A stretch of 55,622 nt of DNA from Candidatus Gastranaerophilales bacterium (GCA_944324855.1 CALUXY010000010.1:1-55622); one strand, 5' to 3'. Shown: positions 1-9,128, numbered from the stretch's first letter. A program made the numbers and translations. The notes: generated from the letters alone by a model not told the origin.

Positions 1-23
1 AAATGAAAACAGAATACAATTAT

Positions 24-99
24 GCGCTCGTAGCTCAGTAGGATAGAGCGGAGGTTTCCTAAACCTTGTCTGCCGTGAGTTCGACTCTCACCGGGCGCA
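24..99 (+). tRNA. tRNA-Arg (anticodon CCU)
   Basis: A full cloverleaf can be drawn. The acceptor stem GCGCTCG pairs with CGGGCGC (one G-U), with discriminator A99. The D stem is GCTC/GAGC. The anticodon stem GAGGT/ACCTT holds the 7-nt loop TTCCTAA, so the anticodon is CCU, reading AGG arginine codons. The T arm carries the TTCGA-type loop. CCA is not encoded and must be added after transcription. Confidence 0.95.
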
Positions 100-163
100 G
101 TTTATTTAAAAATAAAATAGTAGTTTGAGGTTTCTACTCCAACAAAATCTATCCAGGCAAAAA

Positions 164-439
164 TCATTCCTCTGTTAATCTGAAATCTTCAGGCAAGGAT
201 TCCTCTATCTTCTTTACAAGTTCTGATGGTTTAATTCCGAGAGATTCTGCTATCATCCATAAAGTTACAAATTTACAATTAACTTCACCTTTTTCAATAT
301 GACTAAGCGTTCTACTTCCATAATCATATTCACTACCTAATTTATTAACAGTTTTATTTGTTAATTTTTCCCGAAGTTTTTGTACTATTTCTCCGGTTAT
401 TTTAGCTAATATATTTGTTTTCCCATTGGATACTTGCAT
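164..439 (-). CDS. XRE-family HTH DNA-binding protein, 91 aa
   Basis: Small protein consisting almost only of a Cro/C1-type helix-turn-helix: residues about 15-75, with the recognition region around YGSRTLSHIEKGEVN and the following IAESLGIKPSELV helix typical of the family. It is divergent from a second HTH gene at 607, and a perfect inverted repeat (471-490) lies between them. This suggests autoregulation or cross-regulation of the pair. No enzymatic domain is present. The target genes are unknown. The start ATG has no strong Shine-Dalgarno. Family assignment is fairly sure; the role is inferred. Confidence 0.8.
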   Translation of the reverse strand: MQVSNGKTNILAKITGEIVQKLREKLTNKTVNKLGSEYDYGSRTLSHIEKGEVNCKFVTLWMIAESLGIKPSELVKKIEESLPEDFRLTEE

Positions 440-470
440 AATTTCATAATAAGTGTTATATTAGATTTAT

Positions 471-490
471 ATTTGCCATGTATGGCAAAT
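471..490. promoter_or_regulatory. Perfect palindrome, candidate operator between divergent HTH genes
   Basis: ATTTGCCAT at 471-479 and ATGGCAAAT at 482-490 form a perfect 9-bp inverted repeat with a 2-nt spacer. It sits upstream of the 164-439 gene and 116 nt from the 607 gene. Such symmetry fits a dimeric HTH repressor site; which of the two proteins binds is not known. Confidence 0.55.
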
Positions 491-543
491 AAATAGTACA
501 AAGTTAATTTTATTTACATTTGAAACATTAAAATACGTTCTAT

Positions 544-572
544 TTGTAAGAAAACGATAAATGTGCTATTAT
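544..572 (+). promoter_or_regulatory. Promoter for the HTH gene at 607
   Basis: TTGTAA (544-549), a 17-nt spacer and TATTAT (567-572), preceded by TGC, make a sigma-70-type promoter with an extended -10. The predicted start is near 579, giving a leader of about 28 nt. Confidence 0.55.
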
Positions 573-606
573 GTATTCGTACTTATAGCCTGATAGGATT
601 AATTTT

Positions 607-864
607 ATGTATGAAACTGATAAAGATGAGATTATGCTCTGGGATGAGTATGGTGAAGACCAGACTCATTTAATTTGCCGATGGATAGAACTTAGAAAAG
701 AGCATAAACTTTCTCAGAAACAACTTGCCCAAAAAATGGATATGGAAGAAGAAGATATAAAAGACATTGAAGAAGGTCGAAAAAGTATTAGAATTATAAT
801 GATTATTAGGCTATGCGCAGCTCTTAAAATATCTCCGCCGACTTTTTATGAGTATAAGAAATAA
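607..864 (+). CDS. XRE-family HTH DNA-binding protein, 85 aa
   Basis: A second small helix-turn-helix protein. The HTH occupies residues about 23-80: WIELRKEHKLSQKQLAQKM, then IKDIEEGRKSIRI, then LRLCAALKISP-type helices in the Cro/C1 layout. The N-terminal 20 residues are acidic. It reads away from the 164-439 regulator and ends 46 bp before murF. murF has its own promoter-like -10, so the two need not be co-transcribed. Possibly half of a two-regulator switch; no toxin partner is recognisable in either gene. Confidence 0.8.
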   Translation: MYETDKDEIMLWDEYGEDQTHLICRWIELRKEHKLSQKQLAQKMDMEEEDIKDIEEGRKSIRIIMIIRLCAALKISPPTFYEYKK

Positions 865-898
865 ATGTAAACTAATTTCATTTTTACCCTATTTGTTG

Positions 899-910
899 TA
901 AAATTATCCT
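899..910 (+). promoter_or_regulatory. -10 box placed for a leaderless murF transcript
   Basis: TAAAAT at 899-904 is followed by exactly 6 nt and then the murF ATG. No Shine-Dalgarno precedes the ATG. The geometry puts +1 on the A of the start codon. The same layout recurs before marR-like (29720), alr (42838), the BioG-like gene (44503) and the DHH gene (24104, minus). Confidence 0.5.
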
Positions 911-2188
911 ATGATTAAATTGGAAGAGATAGTGGATTATAACGGTATAAAAATCTCAAAAATATCAACGGATACACGTACAATCCAGCCGGGTGATTTT
1001 TATTTACCTCTAAAAGGTGCTAATTTTGATGGGGAAAAGTTTATTTCTCAAGCTGTTGAAAAAGGCGCAGCCGGATATTTTACAACAGGTGATGAAAAAA
1101 TAGAAGGTGCTGTTGCAATAAAAGTTCCCGATACAAAAATTACATATCTTGAACTTGCTAAACAACGCAGGCTTAAGGTTAATCCGAAAGTTATTCTTAT
1201 AACCGGAAGCTCGGGAAAAACGACTACAAAAGAACTCGTATATTCTGTTATCTCTCAAAAATACAAAACATTTAAAACTCCTTTAAACCACAATAATGAA
1301 ATAGGGTTTTGCCAAACCATATTTGAAATGCCTGATAATACGGAAGTATTAGTTTTAGAGGCAGGCATGAGAGGATTAGGAGAAATTGAACTTATTTCAA
1401 AATACGCCGTTCCTGATATTACAATTATTTGTAATGTCGGTACCGCACACATAGGAAGACTGGGTTCAAAAGATAATATTGCAATTGCAAAATGTGAAGT
1501 AACGAAGTATCAAAAGCCTGACGGTATTTTTATCGGTCATGATGATGAATTAATACATAAACATCTGAATTTTAGCGGAGAAAAAATATTTTATTCTATT
1601 AAAGATACCGATATACTTGAGAGAAAAATAGGATATTCAAGATTTTCTTATAAAGAAAAAAATTACTCTTTGAATATTGAAGGTGATTATAATATTGAGA
1701 ACTCTCTTGCCGCTATTGAAGCAGGTATTGCACTTGATATAGATTATAACTTGATAAAACAAGGGCTGGAAAACTATCATCCGATTGAAAAAAGATGGGA
1801 AATAGAACATGTTGGAAAGTTTGATATCATTAATGACAGCTATAATGCTAATCCTGAATCCATGAAAGCGGCTTTAGGTACAATATTTGAACTTTACCCT
1901 GATTCTGTAATTGTTCTCGGTGATATGGGTGAACTCGGAGATAACGAAATAGAATTCCATAGGGAAGTGGGTGAATTTATAAACAGGCATACTCATAAAG
2001 AAAACACTATTTTTACTGTAGGAAATCTTGCAAAAGAATTTGGCGGAAACAAAAATTTTGAATCAAATAAAGATGCTGCTGAATATATTATTCAAAATAT
2101 AAAAGAGAACAAAACAATATTTTTTAAAGCATCACGTTCAATGAAATTTGAAGAAATTATAAATTACATAAAGGAGAAAATTAAATGA
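911..2188 (+). CDS. murF: UDP-MurNAc-tripeptide:D-Ala-D-Ala ligase MurF
   Basis: Cytoplasmic ATP-dependent Mur ligase that adds D-Ala-D-Ala to complete the UDP-MurNAc pentapeptide. The N-terminal substrate domain has DTRTIQPGDFYLPLKG (about 21-36). The ATP loop GSSGKTT is at 99-105. LEAGMRG and NDSYNANPESMKAAL follow in the central and C-terminal domains. At 425 aa it is slightly shorter than the usual ~450. Its stop overlaps the mraY ATG (ATGA), so translation is probably coupled. First gene of a wall-precursor operon; murE, murC and murB are not in the window. Confidence 0.95.
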   Translation: MIKLEEIVDYNGIKISKISTDTRTIQPGDFYLPLKGANFDGEKFISQAVEKGAAGYFTTGDEKIEGAVAIKVPDTKITYLELAKQRRLKVNPKVILITGSSGKTTTKELVYSVISQKYKTFKTPLNHNNEIGFCQTIFEMPDNTEVLVLEAGMRGLGEIELISKYAVPDITIICNVGTAHIGRLGSKDNIAIAKCEVTKYQKPDGIFIGHDDELIHKHLNFSGEKIFYSIKDTDILERKIGYSRFSYKEKNYSLNIEGDYNIENSLAAIEAGIALDIDYNLIKQGLENYHPIEKRWEIEHVGKFDIINDSYNANPESMKAALGTIFELYPDSVIVLGDMGELGDNEIEFHREVGEFINRHTHKENTIFTVGNLAKEFGGNKNFESNKDAAEYIIQNIKENKTIFFKASRSMKFEEIINYIKEKIK

Positions 2189-3171
2189 TAATGACATCGG
2201 TATCCTTTTTATTGGGATTGATATTATGTCTTTTATTCGGAATACCGTATATAGATTTTTTAAAGAAAAAAATGATAGGTCAATATATAAGAGAGGAAGC
2301 ACCTGATTCACACAATCAGAAAGCCGGAACTCCTACAACCGGCGGTGTATTTATTATTCTGGCGGCTTTATTGGCTTCTGTAACCACTCTTTTTATGGCG
2401 GAAAAATTTACATCATCTGCTTGGATTGTTCTTATAACATTTTTATTCTATGCACTTGCAGGATTTCAGGATGATTTTCTTAAAATTAAAGGACACGAAA
2501 ACAAGGGATTGAGTGCAAGAGGGAAATTTTTACGTCAAATAATTATTGCTTTATTGCCTATTTTTTATGCAATGCAAACCTATGGAACCTTTGGAACACA
2601 AATATCATTTGGGAATGTTGTTATAGATTTAGGCTGGTGGTATCCGTTACTTGCAATTATTGCAATAACGGGAGCATCTAATGCTTATAACCTTACAGAC
2701 GGGTTAGACGGACTTGCTGCATCAACCGGTGTTCCTGTATTTATGGGATGTGCATTTATTGCTCTTTTATCACATTATGATTTTATCGCTATAATTGCTG
2801 CAGCTATGGCTGGTGCTTTACTCGGGTTTTTGAGATACAACAAGCCGAAAGCTCAAGTATTTATGGGAGATACAGGCTCTCTTGCAATCGGCGGACTTTT
2901 GGGAACGATTGCAATTATGGGTAAATTTGAACTTTATTTAGTAATATTAGCCGGTGTATTTGTAATAGAATGTTTATCTGTAATGATTCAAGTTACGAGT
3001 TTCAAATTAACAGGCAAACGTGTATTTAAGATGTCACCTATACACCATCATTTTGAACTTTCAGGATTTACGGAACGTCAAATAGTAAAAGGGTTTGCAA
3101 TTTCATCCTGTATATTTTCTGCTGTTGCGGTGATTATATTTGAACTCTTTCATACAGGAGTATTACAATGA
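2185..3171 (+). CDS. mraY: Phospho-MurNAc-pentapeptide transferase MraY
   Basis: Polytopic inner-membrane enzyme making lipid I from UDP-MurNAc-pentapeptide and undecaprenyl phosphate. The family signatures are present: DDFLK in a cytoplasmic loop, NAYNLTDGLDGLA, FMGDTGSLAIGG, and the histidine loop SPIHHHFELSG near the C-terminus. About ten hydrophobic segments span the 328 aa. Start chosen at the ATG overlapping the murF stop, with AAGGAG just upstream. It sits between the genes for the preceding and later steps, and its stop overlaps the murD start in the same ATGA manner. Confidence 0.96.
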   Translation: MIMTSVSFLLGLILCLLFGIPYIDFLKKKMIGQYIREEAPDSHNQKAGTPTTGGVFIILAALLASVTTLFMAEKFTSSAWIVLITFLFYALAGFQDDFLKIKGHENKGLSARGKFLRQIIIALLPIFYAMQTYGTFGTQISFGNVVIDLGWWYPLLAIIAITGASNAYNLTDGLDGLAASTGVPVFMGCAFIALLSHYDFIAIIAAAMAGALLGFLRYNKPKAQVFMGDTGSLAIGGLLGTIAIMGKFELYLVILAGVFVIECLSVMIQVTSFKLTGKRVFKMSPIHHHFELSGFTERQIVKGFAISSCIFSAVAVIIFELFHTGVLQ

Positions 3172-4517
3172 GTATAAACTGGCATGATAAAAAAGTTTTG
3201 ATAATGGGTTTTTCAATGAGCGGAAAATCTGCCGCAAAGTATCTTGCAAAACATGGAGCAAATGTTTATATAACAGAAGATAGAGAAGAAAAACCTGAGG
3301 ACAAAAAAGAATTAAAAGAATTAAAATCTTTAGGAATAAAAGTAGAATTTGGCGGTCATTCTGAGAAGTTTTTAAACGATTCTTATGTTGCAATTGTAAG
3401 TCCGAGTGTTCCTTTGGATTCAGAACTTTATAAAAAAGTTAAAGAAAAAAATATTCAAATAATTTCGGAGGTTGAACTTGCGTATAAAGAAACGGGCAAG
3501 CCTTTTATTGGAATAACCGGGACGAACGGAAAAACAACGACGACAGCTTTAACTTCTCATATTTTGTCATCAGAATACAAAGCGCCTGAATGCGGGAATA
3601 TCGGTGTTCCGCCGACATCATTGCTGGATTCGGATGTTGATTATTTTGTATGTGAATTGAGTTCTTTCCAGATGGAACATACAAATGCAATGAGAGCACA
3701 GATTGCCTGCTGGACAAATTTTACACCTGACCATATAACCTGGCATGGAACGTTGGAAAACTATTTTAATGCGAAAGCAAAACTTTTTACTCCGCCGACA
3801 GCAGCTGCGTTTGCGATTTTAAACGGAGCGGACGAAAAATTGCTTGAGTTTTCAAAAACCTGTGCAGGAGAAGTATTCTTGTTTGATAAAGAAACAGAGG
3901 ATAATTGTTCTTATATAAAAGATGGCGGAATATATTTTAAACGCAAAGGAAAAGAAGAGTTTATCATTAAACTTGCGGATTGTCCGTTAATCGGGCATCA
4001 TAATTACCAAAATATAATGTGTGCGGTAATTATTGCGAAACTTATCGGTATTTCTAACGAACATATTCAGGAAAGAATAAAAAATTTTGTTGTTCCCGAG
4101 CACAGACTTGAAAAGGTCAGAGAGTATAGGGGAATAACTTTTTATAACGATTCAAAAGCTACAAATCCCGAGGCTTCAATTGTTGCAATAAATTCGTTTA
4201 ATAATTGTGATGTTGCATTAATTGCGGGCGGCAGAGATAAATTAACAACTCTTGAAGAATTTTGTGAGTCTGTTAAAAAACATATTAAAACGGTTATTTT
4301 AATAGGGGAAGCTGCGGAAAGATTTGAAAAAGATTTGCGTGCCTCCGGTTTTGATAATATAATTAATACGGATTCACTTGAGGCCGCAGTAGATAAAGCA
4401 ATTGAATTAAAGCCTGACAACGTCTTGTTGTCCCCTGCGTGTGCAAGTTTTGATATGTTTAAGGGTTACGAGGAGAGAGGAACGGTATTTAAGAATTATG
4501 TATTATCAAAGAAGTAA
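3168..4517 (+). CDS. murD: UDP-MurNAc-L-Ala:D-Glu ligase MurD
   Basis: Cytoplasmic Mur ligase adding D-glutamate to UDP-MurNAc-L-Ala. A Rossmann-like N-domain (KKVLIMGFSMSGKSAAKYL) is followed by the ATP loop GTNGKTT at 118-124, the central FTPDHITWH region, and HRLEKVREYRGITFYNDSKATNPEA, diagnostic of the MurD C-domain. Length 449 aa is normal. CAGGAG precedes the ATG, which overlaps the mraY stop. The 3' end overlaps the start of ftsW by 20 nt. Confidence 0.96.
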   Translation: MSINWHDKKVLIMGFSMSGKSAAKYLAKHGANVYITEDREEKPEDKKELKELKSLGIKVEFGGHSEKFLNDSYVAIVSPSVPLDSELYKKVKEKNIQIISEVELAYKETGKPFIGITGTNGKTTTTALTSHILSSEYKAPECGNIGVPPTSLLDSDVDYFVCELSSFQMEHTNAMRAQIACWTNFTPDHITWHGTLENYFNAKAKLFTPPTAAAFAILNGADEKLLEFSKTCAGEVFLFDKETEDNCSYIKDGGIYFKRKGKEEFIIKLADCPLIGHHNYQNIMCAVIIAKLIGISNEHIQERIKNFVVPEHRLEKVREYRGITFYNDSKATNPEASIVAINSFNNCDVALIAGGRDKLTTLEEFCESVKKHIKTVILIGEAAERFEKDLRASGFDNIINTDSLEAAVDKAIELKPDNVLLSPACASFDMFKGYEERGTVFKNYVLSKK

Positions 4518-5679
4518 CAGCGGAAGAAACAGAACTCCCAGAAATACTAATACAACTCAACAAAATATCATAATAACACCTCCCGATAAAACTTTGATGG
4601 TGGTTGTTGTGTTCCTTGTCGTAATCGGGATTATGGTTATATTTTCTGCAAGTGCACCTAAATGTGTTAATATGGGTGTTAATCCTGCAAAATTTGCAAT
4701 TCAACAGATTCTTGGTGTAATTGTAGGGTATATCGGTTTAAGATTTTTGAGTAATTACGATTATAGAAAACTTGTAAATGTTACCAATATTTATGCGTAT
4801 ATTGTTATTGGTTTGCTGCTTTTGGTACATTTTACCGGCGATGTTGTAAACGGAGCTCAAAGATGGTTAAATTTGGGGCCGTTGAGTCTCCAGCCGTCAG
4901 AATTTGCAAAACCTGCAGTTGTTTTGCTTTTAGCAAATGTATTCCATAAAGATGCAAATATTGCAGACCCTAACAAATGGGCAAATGCTTTTATTCCGAT
5001 ACTTATAATGGTTGGTCTGATATTTATTCAACCAAACCTTAGTATGGTAATTCTTTTAGGAATGACATCCGTAATTTTGTATTTATGTGGAAACGGTTCA
5101 GTCAAACTCATTGGAATGATGGCGGCAACGGTTATTCCTGTACTGCTTTTACACGGGCTAAAAGGATACCAATCTTCAAGAATTACAACCTGGCTGCATC
5201 CTGAAAGCGACCCATTGGGAGCCGGATATAATATTATTCAATCTCTGGTTGCATTTGCATCCGGAGGACTTTATGGTGTAGGATTCGGGGCATCCAAACA
5301 AAAACTTGCCTGGCTGCCTGAGGCGCATACGGACTTTATCTTTGCGGTTGTAGGTGAAGAATTAGGTTTTGTCGGGTGTGTTCTTGTGCTTGTACTTTTC
5401 TGGACATTGCTGCAAAGAGGGTTTGTTATTGCATCCCGCTGTCCTGATATGTACGGGAAGTTACTGGCGGTCGGGCTTACATTCTCTATTTGTTTCCAAG
5501 CATTTTTAAACATGTCTGTTGCAAGTTCATTCCTGCCTGCAACAGGTGTTCCGATGCCGTTTATTAGTTATGGCGGTTCATCGGTTATGGTTTCTTTATG
5601 GATGATAGGAATTTTATTAAATATTTCAAAGAAAAGAGTACAAAAAATAAGGGTACAACAAAATGTCGAATATATCTAG
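4498..5679 (+). CDS. ftsW: SEDS-family peptidoglycan polymerase FtsW
   Basis: Polytopic SEDS glycosyltransferase that polymerises lipid II at the septum. After a polar Asn/Thr-rich N-tail of about 35 residues come ten or so membrane segments. Landmarks are GAQRWLNLGPLSLQPSEFAKP, PNLSMVILL, the loop ending in LPEAHTDFIFAVVGEELG, and PFISYGGSS. An in-frame GTG at 4441 would extend it 19 aa into murD; the ATG at 4498 gives the normal length (393 aa) and is preferred. FtsW rather than RodA is inferred from the murD/murG neighbours. Confidence 0.9.
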   Translation: MYYQRSNSGRNRTPRNTNTTQQNIIITPPDKTLMVVVVFLVVIGIMVIFSASAPKCVNMGVNPAKFAIQQILGVIVGYIGLRFLSNYDYRKLVNVTNIYAYIVIGLLLLVHFTGDVVNGAQRWLNLGPLSLQPSEFAKPAVVLLLANVFHKDANIADPNKWANAFIPILIMVGLIFIQPNLSMVILLGMTSVILYLCGNGSVKLIGMMAATVIPVLLLHGLKGYQSSRITTWLHPESDPLGAGYNIIQSLVAFASGGLYGVGFGASKQKLAWLPEAHTDFIFAVVGEELGFVGCVLVLVLFWTLLQRGFVIASRCPDMYGKLLAVGLTFSICFQAFLNMSVASSFLPATGVPMPFISYGGSSVMVSLWMIGILLNISKKRVQKIRVQQNVEYI

Positions 5680-6790
5680 CAAAAAGTATTTTATTACAGG
5701 AGGAGGTACAGGAGGACATATTTATCCCGCAATGGCTGTAGCGGATGTTCTTGCAGAAATGGGAGATGACGTAGAGATTTATTATGTCGGAAATCCTAAT
5801 AATCTTGAATATTCTATTGTTCAGCAAAAAGGATACAAATTCCTGCCTGTTTATATTAAAGGGATGCCGAGAAAAATCGGGTTCAAATTTTTATGGTGGA
5901 CGTTTAAACTGTTTATTGCAGTGATTCAATCGCTTTATTATCTTTACAAATACAGACCTAATGCAATTTTTGGTACAGGCGGATATGTTTCTGCGCCGAT
6001 TATGATTGCATCAATTATTGAAGGTAAAATACCGTTTATGATGCACGATTGTGATGCTCAACCTGGGCTTGTTACAAGAAAACTTGCTCCTTATGCGGCT
6101 TGTGTATCTTTAGCTTTTGACAAAGCAAAAGATTATATTAAAAATAATAACTGCCAAGTTAACGGGAATCCTTTAAGACCGAGATTTAAAACCCTAACTA
6201 AAGGTCTTGCAAGGGCAGGTTTAACCCTGGATTATAATAGACCGGTTTTACTTGTTATGGGCGGTTCTCAAGGTGCAAAATCTATTGATGATGCGTTAGT
6301 GGAAATTGTTAAAGAATTATCAACAGTTAACAATATTCAGATAATTTTCCAAACGGGGAAGAAAAATTATCAGGATATAACAGATAGACTTTCGCAGCTT
6401 TATCCGCATTATGATAAAGATAAAAATATATTAGTAAGACCGTATTTTGATGATATGGTAACTGTCTTGAAATCAGCGGATATTGTAATTTCACGCGCAG
6501 GCTCATTAAGTTTATCGGAAATATTTGCATCTGATGTTGCGCCTGTTCTTATTCCTTATCCGCATGCAGCATCAGATCATCAAAGAAGAAATGCAAAATT
6601 TGTTGAAGAACAAGGTGCTTGTATTTATCTTGAAGATAAAGATGCAAACCCGAATTCTTTAAAAACCATAATTAACAAATTGCTTAACGATGAAGAGCTT
6701 CAATCAAGATTAAGGGCTAACTGTGCAAAGCTTGCTCAATACGATGCTTTAAAGGATATTGTTAATCAGTTTGTACAAATTGCGGAGTAA
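5663..6790 (+). CDS. murG: Lipid II synthase MurG
   Basis: Peripheral membrane glycosyltransferase (GT28) that transfers GlcNAc from UDP-GlcNAc to lipid I. The N-terminal glycine loop GGGTGGHIYPAMAVA starts at residue about 13. GGSQGA opens the C-domain, and the donor-site region SRAGSLSLSEIF followed by PYPHAASDHQ is present. Length 375 aa is typical. It overlaps ftsW by 17 nt and is followed after 3 nt by rsgA, so it lies inside the same operon. Confidence 0.95.
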   Translation: MSNISSKKYFITGGGTGGHIYPAMAVADVLAEMGDDVEIYYVGNPNNLEYSIVQQKGYKFLPVYIKGMPRKIGFKFLWWTFKLFIAVIQSLYYLYKYRPNAIFGTGGYVSAPIMIASIIEGKIPFMMHDCDAQPGLVTRKLAPYAACVSLAFDKAKDYIKNNNCQVNGNPLRPRFKTLTKGLARAGLTLDYNRPVLLVMGGSQGAKSIDDALVEIVKELSTVNNIQIIFQTGKKNYQDITDRLSQLYPHYDKDKNILVRPYFDDMVTVLKSADIVISRAGSLSLSEIFASDVAPVLIPYPHAASDHQRRNAKFVEEQGACIYLEDKDANPNSLKTIINKLLNDEELQSRLRANCAKLAQYDALKDIVNQFVQIAE

Positions 6791-6793
6791 TGG

Positions 6794-7786
6794 ATGAAAC
6801 AGGGACAAATTCTAAAAATTCATTCAGATTTTTATTATGTTGTATCAGGAAACGAACAATTTGAATGCAAATTGAGAGAAGTTTTAAAAAAACAACAAAA
6901 AAAAATCTGTGTCGGAGATTATGTAGAATTTGATAACGGACATATTGTAAACCTTCTGCCGCGTAGAAACTTTATCCAGAGACCTTCTGTTGCAAATATT
7001 GACCAGATAGTTATTGTATCAGCAGTTGAAGAGCCGCATCTTGATTTGCATCAGCTTGATAGATACATCGCATTCGGAGAATATTCCGGAATTGATATCA
7101 AACTGTGTTTTAACAAAAATGATTTATCAAAAGATGACAGTATGATAGAAGAAGTTTTTTCTATTTATGAACCTATGGGATATGATATAATTTTTACATC
7201 GGCTCTGGAAAAACTTGGTATAGAAGATTTTCAAGAGATGATGGAAGGAAAAACATCCGTTCTGTGCGGTTCATCCGGGGTAGGGAAATCAAGTCTTTTA
7301 AATGCGTTAAATCCTGATTTTCATTTGAGGACAAAAAGTATAAGCGAAAAAACAGGCAGAGGAACGCATACAACAAGACATTCAGAAATTTTAAATATTT
7401 CTGATACAACCAGAATAATTGATACTCCGGGGTTTAGTAATTTGAAATTTGATTTTCTTCTGCCGTGGGATGTTGCAAAACTCTTTAGAGAGTTTAGACC
7501 GTATCTTGGAACTTGCAAATTCCAAAATTGTGTTCATATAATGGAATCAGATTGTGCAGTCAAAGAAAATCTTGATAAAATTGCAAAATCCAGATACGAA
7601 AGTTATAAAGAGTTTGTAGAAGAAGCTAAAGAATACAAAGAAAAAATAAAATACGAAGGTCGTAAAAAAGAAAGTTTTGAAAAAAAACACAATGATAAAA
7701 CGGCAGTTAAAATAAGCGCTCAAAAACGAACTTCTTCAAGACGAACATTAAAACAACAACTTTATAAGGAAGATATAGATGAATAA
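6794..7786 (+). CDS. rsgA: Circularly permuted ribosome-assembly GTPase RsgA
   Basis: Small-subunit maturation GTPase (YjeQ/RsgA). The order is an N-terminal OB fold, then G4 (NKND) before the P-loop GSSGVGKSS and G3 DTPGF: the permuted order that defines the family. The C-terminal zinc site is CKFQNCVH plus a later Cys. A lysine-rich tail of about 55 residues extends past the zinc domain. Located 3 nt after murG and overlapping the prenyl synthase start by 8 nt. Its place in a wall operon probably reflects growth-linked co-expression. Confidence 0.93.
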   Translation: MKQGQILKIHSDFYYVVSGNEQFECKLREVLKKQQKKICVGDYVEFDNGHIVNLLPRRNFIQRPSVANIDQIVIVSAVEEPHLDLHQLDRYIAFGEYSGIDIKLCFNKNDLSKDDSMIEEVFSIYEPMGYDIIFTSALEKLGIEDFQEMMEGKTSVLCGSSGVGKSSLLNALNPDFHLRTKSISEKTGRGTHTTRHSEILNISDTTRIIDTPGFSNLKFDFLLPWDVAKLFREFRPYLGTCKFQNCVHIMESDCAVKENLDKIAKSRYESYKEFVEEAKEYKEKIKYEGRKKESFEKKHNDKTAVKISAQKRTSSRRTLKQQLYKEDIDE

Positions 7787-8648
7787 ATTAATAGAAAAAG
7801 TAGATAAAGCATTAGACGAATATCTTGAAATAAAATATCCGGAAGATATTTTTAAATCTATGAAATATACAGTAACTTTACCGGGGAAAAGGCTCCGTCC
7901 TGTTATGTGTCTTGAAGCTTGCAGAATATTTGGCGGCAATATGGATGATGCACTTCCGACCGCCTGTGCAATAGAAATGCTTCATGCGCAAAGTCTTATT
8001 CATGATGATTTGCCTTGTATGGATAACGATGATTTCAGGCGCGGTAAACCTTCTAATCATAAAGTTTTTGGGGAAGCAGTTGCAGTTCTTGCCGGAGATG
8101 CACTGTTATCTTTTGCTCCGCAGTTGATTATAGAAAAGTCAAAAAATCTTTCAAGCGAAACAATAATAAAAGTTTTGTACGAATACACTCAAACAGCAGG
8201 TGCATACGGATTAATTGCAGGGCAAGTTGTTGATATTGAAAGTGAAAATAAAGGGATAAAAAATCCGGAAGTCCTGGATTTTATTCATACTCACAAAACA
8301 GCAGATTTATTCAGACTTTCACTCAAAGCGGGGGCAATAATTGCAGGTGCTGATAATAATGCTCTTGAAGAAATGGATAATCTTGCTCAAAAATTCGGAC
8401 TTGCATTCCAGATTTATGATGATATTTTGGATGAAATTTCATCGTTTGAAGAAATGGGAAAAACCGTCGGCAAGGATAAAAATTCTAATAAACTTACTTA
8501 TGTTTCTCTATACGGGTTAGAAAAGGCCGAAGAAAAACTAAATATTTTATTTAATGAGGTTTATGATATAATAAACAAGTATAACTCAGATATTTTTAAA
8601 ACTATCGTTGATAATATGAAGAAAAAATTAGAGAAAAATGGAGGTTAA
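7779..8648 (+). CDS. ispA: Short-chain all-trans polyprenyl diphosphate synthase (FPP/GGPP type)
   Basis: Condenses isopentenyl and allylic diphosphates. The first aspartate-rich motif is in HDDLPCMDNDDFRRG, with the two-residue Pro-Cys insertion typical of bacterial FPP synthases. The second is QIYDDILDE, followed by GKTVGKDKNSNKLTYVSLYG. At 289 aa it has the usual length. Product chain length (FPP or GGPP) cannot be settled from sequence alone. Context with MraY/MurG and the PAP2-like gene suggests it feeds polyprenyl-carrier synthesis. Confidence 0.88.
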   Translation: MNKLIEKVDKALDEYLEIKYPEDIFKSMKYTVTLPGKRLRPVMCLEACRIFGGNMDDALPTACAIEMLHAQSLIHDDLPCMDNDDFRRGKPSNHKVFGEAVAVLAGDALLSFAPQLIIEKSKNLSSETIIKVLYEYTQTAGAYGLIAGQVVDIESENKGIKNPEVLDFIHTHKTADLFRLSLKAGAIIAGADNNALEEMDNLAQKFGLAFQIYDDILDEISSFEEMGKTVGKDKNSNKLTYVSLYGLEKAEEKLNILFNEVYDIINKYNSDIFKTIVDNMKKKLEKNGG

Positions 8649-9128
8649 ATGGAGCTTGCGAAATGGGTTAATACCGGATATGAAGTATTATTTGTAAGTT
8701 TAACGGCACCTATTATTGCACAAACTATCAAGTTTTTCCTTCATCTTTTAATGGACAAAAAAGTAGATTTACGTCTGTTTACAACAACCGGCGGTATGCC
8801 GAGTGCTCACTCTGCCTGTGTTGTCGGATTATCTACAACTGTTGGTATAATATGCGGATTTGATTCTGTTGAGTTTGCAATTGCAATGGGTAATGCCCTT
8901 GTTGTTATGTATGATGCTGCTGGTCTAAGACGTGCTGCAGGACGTCAGGCTGCTTGTTTAAACAGAATTCTTGATGATTTTTATAAACACGAAATTCAGG
9001 CTATAGGCGGAAAACTTAAAGAACTTTTAGGACATACTCCCATTCAAGTTTTCTGGGGTGCAGTTCTTGGTGTTGTTTATGCGTTTTATATTCACCATTA
9101 TTTTTTAAATCATGTTATGGGTAATTAA
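8649..9128 (+). CDS. Divergent PAP2-family (DUF212) membrane protein
   Basis: 159-aa integral membrane protein of the divergent PAP2 family. The signature GGMPSAHSACVVGLSTTVG (about 47-65) is followed by AIGNALVVMYDAAGLRRAAGRQA-like residues, as in the YuiD group. The start follows the ispA stop directly with GGAGGT upstream. Classical PAP2 enzymes dephosphorylate lipid pyrophosphates; whether this divergent group does so is not established. Its position after the prenyl synthase is suggestive. Last gene of the run. Confidence 0.85.
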   Translation: MELAKWVNTGYEVLFVSLTAPIIAQTIKFFLHLLMDKKVDLRLFTTTGGMPSAHSACVVGLSTTVGIICGFDSVEFAIAMGNALVVMYDAAGLRRAAGRQAACLNRILDDFYKHEIQAIGGKLKELLGHTPIQVFWGAVLGVVYAFYIHHYFLNHVMGN

